Below, one piece after another: positions 7,220 through 11,419 of a stretch of 11,419 nt of DNA. The translations under genes and the position numbers were made by a program. Position 1 is the first letter of the stretch, and every line of letters starts with the position of its first letter. Under the pieces are notes generated by a model that saw nothing but the letters and a program-made list of their open reading frames with translations, made no database searches and was not told the origin of the DNA. Source of the stretch: Rhodospirillaceae bacterium (GTDB lineage Bacteria; Pseudomonadota; Alphaproteobacteria; CADEGL01); contig JABIRQ010000378.1 in assembly GCA_018699755.1 (NCBI GenBank), positions 1-11,419 on the forward strand, in the 5' to 3' direction.

Positions 7220-8178
7220 TGAAAATTTCGAACAAAGCCGGGCGTATCGGCGCCTTCAAATCCTCGATCCGAATCGAGGAGTTTCTGCAACAGCTCAACG
7301 CCCGCCTTGCCGAGACTCCGTCCGGGGACGCGCGACCGACACGGCCGAGTATCTTCGTCTCCGGCGGCCCGCGGTCGGGAACGACCTTCATGGCTCAGGC
7401 CCTGTGCGAGTATCTCGACGTCGACTTCATCGACAATCTGGCGGCGCGCTTCTGGTCGGCGCCGGTCACCGGCCTGCGGCTGTCGCGCACCATGCCCCGC
7501 GAGGCGCAAGGCGGTGATTTTTCCTCCCATTACGGACGGACCGCCGCGCAAAGCATCCATAACTTCCATTACTTCTGGATGAACCTCCTGAAGCTCGACG
7601 CGGTCGCGGACCTCTTTTCTTCACCGACCGAACGCGGCGTTTCGTGGGAAGCGATCCGGTACCACATCGCCGGCCTGCAGGGCGTTGCCGACAAGGCCTT
7701 CGTGTTCAAGGGCTACTACCCCTCGTATTTCATGGCCGATTTCGCGCGCGAGATTCCCAAATCCGTCTTCGTGATCATGCGCCGCGAACCCCTGCCGCAG
7801 GCACTGTCGCTCTATCGCGCACGCGAGGCCTTCTTCGGCGATCCAAAGGCTTGGCTGAGCCTGCATCCGCCGGAGATCGAGACCATTCTGACGCTTCCAC
7901 CGGAAGAGCAGATCGTTGCCCAGATCACCGGCTTGCAGCGCTTTTTCGACGGCCAGATCGCGGAGGCGGGCGGGCAATTGCCTGTCGTCCACGTCGACTA
8001 TGACCTTTTCGTCGAACAGCCCGAATCGACCCTTCGGCGGTTGGCTGCGGAGATCGAGCGGTACACCGGCGACCGCATCTCGACGACAGGTATCGTGCCC
8101 AGCCCCGAAGCGGTGCCGAAAAAAACCTACCCGCCGGAGCTCGTCGAGCGCATGCGCCAGGCCTTGGCGGCAGTCTGA
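7219..8178 (+). CDS. PAPS-dependent sulfotransferase
   Basis: A 319-residue sulfotransferase. The 5'-phosphosulfate loop FVSGGPRSGTTFM (46-58) is nearly canonical. The 3'-phosphate-binding region is VFVIMRREPLPQALSLYR (183-200), with R188/R189 and S197 as likely ligands. The last third contains VVHVDYDLFVEQPESTLRRL (256-275), typical of the family. Such enzymes move sulfate from PAPS to a hydroxyl or amine of a carbohydrate, so a sulfated glycan is implied. No PAPS-synthesis gene is present in the window. The start is GTG at 7219, sharing one base with the previous TAG (TAGTG). GGAAG at 7201-7205 is rather far upstream, so the exact start is moderately uncertain, though no ATG precedes the PAPS loop. 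The frame is open upstream by 451 codons, but that part only shadows the glycosyltransferase. Confidence 0.9.
   Translation: MKISNKAGRIGAFKSSIRIEEFLQQLNARLAETPSGDARPTRPSIFVSGGPRSGTTFMAQALCEYLDVDFIDNLAARFWSAPVTGLRLSRTMPREAQGGDFSSHYGRTAAQSIHNFHYFWMNLLKLDAVADLFSSPTERGVSWEAIRYHIAGLQGVADKAFVFKGYYPSYFMADFAREIPKSVFVIMRREPLPQALSLYRAREAFFGDPKAWLSLHPPEIETILTLPPEEQIVAQITGLQRFFDGQIAEAGGQLPVVHVDYDLFVEQPESTLRRLAAEIERYTGDRISTTGIVPSPEAVPKKTYPPELVERMRQALAAV
7261..7280. repeat. Perfect 8-bp inverted repeat inside the sulfotransferase start
   Basis: TCCTCGAT, a four-base CCGA loop, then ATCGAGGA. It covers codons 15-21 of the sulfotransferase, 42 bp after its start. A hairpin here could slow or modulate translation, or it may be chance in GC-rich coding DNA. 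Confidence 0.4.
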
Positions 8179-8903
8179 TGGGCGTCACCGTTTCAATTCA
8201 TCAGCCGAACTACCTGCCCTGGCCGGGATATTTTCGGAAGATCGCCCAAAGCGATGTGTTCGTTTTCTTCGACAATGTCCAAATGCCCATCGGCAAGAGC
8301 TTGGTGACCCGCAACCGTGTGAAGACGGCGCAAGGCACACGCTGGCTGACCGTCCCCACCCACCGCGACAGCAGCGGCGCGAGCATCGCCGAGACTCCGA
8401 TCGCCCTAGGGAACTGGAGCCGCAAGCATCTCATGACCCTCCAGACAGCCTATGCCGGTTCGCCCGCGCTGGAAGCCGTGCTCGACATCCTCGAATCGGC
8501 CCTGGCAGCGGACCACCGGACGATCGCGGCCCTGAATGTCGACCTTGTCGTGCGCCTTTCAGGCTATGTCGGAATCGATTCGGTTCGGTATCTGCGCGCG
8601 TCCGAGATGGGCCTCACCACCGAAGGCGGTGCCAGCATCCCGGAAATTCTTGAGAAAACCGGTGCGACGGCATATCTGACGGGCTCCGGTGCGGGATCGA
8701 TGCGCTATCTCGATGAAGAAACCCTGGCTGGGCACGGCATCGAGACCCTGTTCGTCGATTCGGCGTTTGAATCCTATCCGCAACGCCATGGGAACTTCGA
8801 GCCTGATCTTTCGGTCCTCGATGTCCTCCTCAATTGCGGGCCGGCGCAAACCCTGACCCGACTGCGTGCGAACGCCCCCCACGGCAGCGAGAAGCGCCCA
8901 TGA
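8178..8903 (+). CDS. WbqC-family protein
   Basis: A 241-residue protein with the unmistakable WbqC N-terminus: SIHQPNYLPWPGYFRKIAQS (6-25) followed by DVFVFFDNVQ. The segment around RNRVKTAQGTRWLTVP (45-60) also matches. WbqC proteins occur in O-antigen and capsule loci, often beside methyltransferases and amino-sugar genes. Their biochemical role is not settled as far as I know, though a part in modifying the acyl group on an amino sugar has been suggested. There is no signal peptide or membrane segment. The ATG shares one base with the previous stop (TGATG) and has GGCGG at 8166-8170, seven bases upstream. The next gene is a small methyltransferase joined by an ATGA overlap, so the two probably act together. 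Confidence 0.9.
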   Translation: MGVTVSIHQPNYLPWPGYFRKIAQSDVFVFFDNVQMPIGKSLVTRNRVKTAQGTRWLTVPTHRDSSGASIAETPIALGNWSRKHLMTLQTAYAGSPALEAVLDILESALAADHRTIAALNVDLVVRLSGYVGIDSVRYLRASEMGLTTEGGASIPEILEKTGATAYLTGSGAGSMRYLDEETLAGHGIETLFVDSAFESYPQRHGNFEPDLSVLDVLLNCGPAQTLTRLRANAPHGSEKRP

Positions 8904-9508
8904 CCGGCAACTTTATCGACGAGAAAGCCTATTACCAAGCCAAGGAGCAGCGCGACCCCCAAACGCGCTTCTGGAACTCAAGCCATGGTCGCGACCGCCG
9001 ATTCGATGCGATTCTTCGGCACACTGCCATCGCGGGCCAATCGGTCGTCGACCTCGGCTGCGGCGCGGGAGACCTGTTGCAGCACGCCGTTGCCAGCGGA
9101 GCCGTCCCGGCGCGATACGACGGACTCGACATCGTCGAGAGCTTCGTGGCGGAAGGCCTCGCCCGCGGGTTGCCCGGGCGGTTCCATAGCTGCGACGTGC
9201 TCGAGGACGAGTGGCCCGTCGGCCAAGCCGATTGGATCATCGCCAACGGGATATTCGCTTTGGCCCAAGCCGGGGACGGCTGGTGGACCCGATACCGCCG
9301 CCTTTCCGACAAGATGTGGCGCCAAGCTAAAACCGGTATGGCGTATACGATCATTTCGACCAATTCGCCCAAGCGGAACGAAGAAACGCGCTATTGCGAT
9401 CCAGGCGAGATTCTCAACGAAGCGATCGCGCGTTTCGGCGATGCGGTCCTTCTCGATCACTCCTATCTACCGAACGACTTTCTCCTGGTGGTTCGCAAGA
9501 CGCGGTAG
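8900..9508 (+). CDS. Class I SAM-dependent methyltransferase
   Basis: A 202-residue methyltransferase. Motif I is SVVDLGCGAGDLL (48-60), the post-strand-2 acidic residue lies in GLDIVES (75-81), and DWIIANGIFAL (111-121) corresponds to motif II/III. No substrate domain beyond the core is visible. Its tight ATGA coupling to the WbqC-family gene suggests they modify the same group, perhaps an N- or O-methyl on an acylamino sugar, but this is inference. The ATG at 8900 is chosen over an in-frame start at 8834 because of the overlap geometry and GAGAAG just upstream (8889-8894). It is the last gene of the tightly packed block; a 182 bp non-coding spacer follows. Confidence 0.87.
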   Translation: MTGNFIDEKAYYQAKEQRDPQTRFWNSSHGRDRRFDAILRHTAIAGQSVVDLGCGAGDLLQHAVASGAVPARYDGLDIVESFVAEGLARGLPGRFHSCDVLEDEWPVGQADWIIANGIFALAQAGDGWWTRYRRLSDKMWRQAKTGMAYTIISTNSPKRNEETRYCDPGEILNEAIARFGDAVLLDHSYLPNDFLLVVRKTR

Positions 9509-9690
9509 CCGACCGAGGATTGCCACCCTGTGGGCCAAAAATGTCATGTAATATGAGCGTGTGGCGTTAAACTGCCCGCTCCTTTACAACGATTTGGCGC
9601 TCTTCGCTCTCGCATGCGCGGGGAGGTTCGTTTTCGGCCGCGTGCTTTTCGCGGCTTCATCAATCCGCTTTGCCTCCCAGGTCCAGGTTC
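9509..9690. other. Spacer between the main block and the KAS III gene
   Basis: This 182 bp stretch holds no convincing gene and no clear rho-independent terminator. Its first part is A/T-richer than its surroundings (about 48% GC by hand count over 9531-9580). It contains TTGCCA (9520-9525) and TGTAAT (9547-9552), which look like sigma-70 boxes but are separated by 21 bases, too far for a confident promoter. A 6-bp perfect hairpin (GCCGCG, 7-base loop, CGCGGC, 9637-9655) lies in the likely leader of the next gene. The spacer probably starts a separate transcription unit, but this is not proven by the sequence. Confidence 0.45.
9637..9655. repeat. Hairpin in the leader of the KAS III gene
   Basis: GCCGCG and CGCGGC form a six-base GC-only stem around a seven-base loop ending in TTTT, 35 bases before the ATG. 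It lacks a following T-tract, so it is not a normal terminator. Confidence 0.35.
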
Positions 9691-10635
9691 ATGATCTCCA
9701 TCACCGAAATCGCCAGCTACGTGCCGGAAGGCTTCGAGTCGAACCTGGATAAGTTCGACAAGTTCGGCATCGGCCGCGAGTTCATCGACGAGAAGATCGG
9801 CGTCTACAAGGTCGCCCGAAAAGACGCGGCCCAGGAGACCTCGGACCTCTGCGTCGAGAGCTTCCGGCGCCTCGAGGCGAAGACGGAGATCGACCCAGCA
9901 CAGGTCGACTGCATCGTGGTCTGCACCCAGAACCCGGACGGGCACGGCCTGCCCCACACCGCCGCCATCGTGCATGGCAAGCTGGGCCTGCCGACCCGCT
10001 GCGCCAGCTTCGACATCTCCCTCGGCTGCTCCGGCTATGTCTACGGCCTGTCTCTCGTGCGCGCCTTCATGGAAGCCAACGGCCTGCGGACGGGACTGCT
10101 GTTCACGGCCGATCCCTATTCCAAGATCGTCGATCCGGACGACAAGAACACCGTGCTGCTGTTCGGCGACGCCGCCGCCGTGACCCTGCTTTCGGTCGCG
10201 CCGAACGGGGCGGACGGCCATCTCGTGCCCAAGCGTTTCTCGTTCTGCAGCGACGGCTCCCTGTCGCCGGCCCTGTGCAACCGGGACGGCCGGCTGCATA
10301 TGAACGGCCGCGCCGTGTTCACCTATTCCGCAACCACCGTGCCGGGAGAGATCACCGGCCTGGTCGAAAGCGCCGGGTTGAGCTTCGACGATTTCGATCT
10401 CTTCCTGCTGCACCAGGGCAGCCGCTACATCGTCGAGACCATCCGCAAGCGCCTGAATCTGGCCGAGAGCAAGGTGCCCTGCCGCTTGTGGGAGCAGGGC
10501 AATACGGTCTCCTCCTCGATCCCCCTTCTGCTCGAGAGTCACATTCACGATACGGCCGCGCAGCGCCTGCTGCTCTGCGGCTTCGGCGTCGGCCTGTCCA
10601 CGGCATGCGGCATTCTCGAAAGGCAGCCGGACTGA
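9691..10635 (+). CDS. 3-oxoacyl-ACP synthase III-like condensing enzyme
   Basis: A 314-residue thiolase-fold enzyme of normal KAS III length. The catalytic triad is complete: C113 in DISLGCSGYVYGL (108-120), H241 in LLHQGS (239-244) and N271 in EQGNTVSSS (268-276). LLFGDAAAVTLL (156-167) and the C-terminal GFGVGLS loop (297-303) also fit. KAS III enzymes decarboxylatively condense an acyl-CoA with malonyl-ACP, or act as acyl transferases in side branches. A single copy in a polysaccharide locus, with no ACP or other fatty-acid genes nearby, suggests making or loading an acyl group for a sugar amine; primary lipid synthesis seems less likely. The ATG at 9691 is preferred to an in-frame TTG at 9670 because the protein then begins with the usual short ISITEIASYVP strand. 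The ribosome binding site is weak (AGG at 9685-9687). Confidence 0.9.
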   Translation: MISITEIASYVPEGFESNLDKFDKFGIGREFIDEKIGVYKVARKDAAQETSDLCVESFRRLEAKTEIDPAQVDCIVVCTQNPDGHGLPHTAAIVHGKLGLPTRCASFDISLGCSGYVYGLSLVRAFMEANGLRTGLLFTADPYSKIVDPDDKNTVLLFGDAAAVTLLSVAPNGADGHLVPKRFSFCSDGSLSPALCNRDGRLHMNGRAVFTYSATTVPGEITGLVESAGLSFDDFDLFLLHQGSRYIVETIRKRLNLAESKVPCRLWEQGNTVSSSIPLLLESHIHDTAAQRLLLCGFGVGLSTACGILERQPD

Positions 10636-10655
10636 CCATAACGGCCGGTCCCGAC

Positions 10656-11048
10656 ATGCGGCCCAGCTCGGCGGGCCGCACCGTCTTCCTTCTGCCCTCC
10701 TTCGCCGGGGGCGGCGCGGAGCGGGTGGTCGTGACCGTGGCCGGCACCCTGGCGGAACGGGGCCGGGATATCCATTTGATCGTGCTGAGCGGAACGGGGC
10801 CTCTGGCGGACCTCGTATCGTCGGCGCTGCCGGTCCATGTCCTCGACCGGCCACGGGTGCGGGCGGCGCTGCCCGCCCTGGTCCGCACGATCCGCCGCCT
10901 GCGGCCCGCCACGATCGTCTCCACCATCAGCCAGCTCAACCTCGCCGTCGCGGCCCTGCGCCCGGCCATGCCGGCCGGCATGGCGGTCTATCTGCGCGAA
11001 ACCAACACGCCCTCGCGCAACCTCGCCAGCCTGCCGCCTCTCGCCTAA
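10656..11048 (+). pseudogene. GT4-family glycosyltransferase, truncated after the N-terminal domain
   Basis: A 130-residue frame that starts like a complete GT4 enzyme: VFLLPSFAGGGAERVVVTVA (10-29) is the classic first strand and glycine-rich acceptor loop, and AVYLRETNTPSRNLASLPPL (110-129) is a typical mid-domain stretch. A TAA at 11046-11048 then ends it. GT4 proteins usually run 350-400 residues, and the donor-binding C-terminal Rossmann domain with its EX7E motif is absent here and in the other frames downstream. The stop coincides with a sharp fall in GC, so the loss looks like a rearrangement and not a point mutation. The ATG at 10656 lies 20 bp after the KAS III stop, with no good ribosome binding site. 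It is probably non-functional, unless the sequence is joined wrongly. Confidence 0.8.
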
Positions 11049-11082
11049 CGCGGCGTAAAACAAGGGCACCACAGTATTTGGT

Positions 11083-11101
11083 CCATGCCTTTGAGGCATG
11101 G
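11083..11101. repeat. Perfect 8-bp hairpin, CCATGCCT/AGGCATGG
   Basis: The two arms are separated by TTG. The downstream bases are GAGACATAAT, not a T-run, and no T-run follows on the other strand, so rho-independent termination is unlikely. A repeat-element or leader structure is possible. Confidence 0.5.
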
Positions 11102-11181
11102 GAGACATAATCATTATTGGTTGTCATCGCAATTCTTGGATGGCAGTTATGGATCTTGGCGCCGGGGAGGCGTTATCTACT

Positions 11182-11188
11182 GGGAGGA
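11182..11188 (+). promoter_or_regulatory. Strong Shine-Dalgarno GGGAGGA for the substrate-binding protein
   Basis: GGGAGGA lies seven bases before the ATG at 11196. It is the best ribosome binding site in the window and supports independent translation of a new gene, unlike the coupled starts upstream. Confidence 0.75.
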
Positions 11189-11195
11189 ACACACA

Positions 11196-11419
11196 ATGCA
11201 TTTCACGTTAAATCGCCGTCAGGCGCTCTTGGGCATGGGGGCCGTTAGCGCAACCGCTGCTTTTGGTCTGCCTGCCCGCGCTGCGACACGCAATCTTGCG
11301 GTACTGCATCTGGCCAGCCATGCGCCGAGCTTCATCGCGTTCGAGCGCGGTTACTACAAAGACGCCGGGCTCGATATCGAGCTTAAGTTCTTCGAAGCGG
11401 CTCAGCCCATGGCCGTGGC
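11196..11419 (+). CDS. NitT/TauT (NMT1/THI5-like) ABC transporter substrate-binding protein, 3' partial
   Basis: The first 74 residues of an exported solute-binding protein that runs off the window. The N-terminus has a twin-arginine motif NRRQALLGMG (6-15), a hydrophobic alanine-rich stretch and a likely signal-peptidase site after PARA (25-28), so export by the Tat system to the periplasm is expected. The mature start LAVLHLASHAPSFIAFERGY (33-52) and the following KDAGLDIELKFF are characteristic of NMT1-like/SsuA/TauA binding proteins, which deliver sulfonates, nitrate, thiamine precursors or aromatic compounds to an ABC permease. The ligand cannot be told from this fragment. It has no link to the glycan genes and lies beyond the GC drop, which supports a boundary between two genomic contexts. 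Confidence 0.85.
   Translation, partial: MHFTLNRRQALLGMGAVSATAAFGLPARAATRNLAVLHLASHAPSFIAFERGYYKDAGLDIELKFFEAAQPMAV

Larger units (their letters stand above)
11049..11195. other. A/T-richer junction and leader region
   Basis: This is 147 bp with no convincing gene. Hand-counted GC is about 45% over 11051-11150, against about 75% in the preceding 100 bp. It contains a perfect hairpin (11083-11101) and a small palindrome, ATAATCATTAT (11107-11117). TTGTCA at 11121-11126 resembles a -35 box, but no good -10 lies 16-18 bases downstream. It may be the native leader of the transporter gene, a short repeat such as a MITE, or the edge of a lost insertion sequence. I see no transposase, direct repeats or known terminal repeats. 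Confidence 0.5.

Noticed and set aside
9520..9552. Sigma-70 promoter TTGCCA/TGTAAT
   Set aside because: The boxes are 21 bases apart, outside the usual 16-18, so I describe them only as part of the spacer.
9561..9752. 63-codon GTG-initiated frame in the spacer
   Set aside because: It runs out of frame into the KAS III gene and has no ribosome binding site or family resemblance.
9544..10854. 436-codon open frame on the minus strand across the KAS III gene
   Set aside because: The opposite strand encodes a complete KAS III with catalytic triad; the antisense translation has no motifs and spans two unrelated genes.
11083..11118. Rho-independent terminator at the 11083 hairpin
   Set aside because: The stem is short with mixed composition, and neither strand has a T-run after it.
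11049..11195. TPP riboswitch before the NMT1-like gene
   Set aside because: I looked for the conserved CTGAGA and TPP-box sequences and did not find them.

Overview
The window is part of a surface-polysaccharide (O-antigen, capsule or exopolysaccharide) biosynthesis locus. It comes from a high-GC proteobacterium, most likely an alphaproteobacterium of the Rhodospirillales type. That placement rests on GC content, codon use and overall protein character, not on a marker gene. Every well-supported gene lies on the + strand. There are no rRNA, tRNA or CRISPR features and no intact mobile element.

Region 1 (1-9508) is one tightly packed operon-like block. It contains the tail of an unrecognised gene, a FkbM-type methyltransferase, a polysaccharide-deacetylase-like protein, and a three-gene cassette resembling WbpB (Gfo/Idh dehydrogenase), WbpD (left-handed beta-helix N-acetyltransferase) and WbpE (PLP aminotransferase). 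After these come a second, longer deacetylase-like protein, a GT4 glycosyltransferase, a sulfotransferase, a WbqC-family protein and a small class I SAM methyltransferase. Almost every junction is a 1-16 bp overlap (ATGA, GTGA, TGATG or TAGTG), so translational coupling is likely. The one real gap is 45 bp, before the second deacetylase.

Region 2 (9509-11048) follows a 182 bp spacer that is visibly richer in A/T. It carries a KAS III-like condensing enzyme with an intact Cys-His-Asn triad, then the N-terminal third of a second GT4 glycosyltransferase that stops at codon 131. At that stop the hand-counted GC falls from about 75% (10941-11040) to about 45% (11051-11150). The simplest reading is a rearrangement or deletion junction, or an assembly join.

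Region 3 (11049-11419) is unrelated to glycans. It is a short A/T-richer leader with a perfect hairpin and a strong ribosome binding site, followed by the start of a Tat-exported NitT/TauT (NMT1/THI5-like) ABC-transporter substrate-binding protein that runs off the window.

Together, region 1 predicts a glycan containing a 2,3-diamino-2,3-dideoxy sugar (GlcNAc3NAcA type), assembled by GT4 enzymes and decorated by methylation and sulfation. KAS III and WbqC proteins may build or attach an unusual acyl group. The families are well supported, but the exact sugar, the acyl group and the order of steps are inference.
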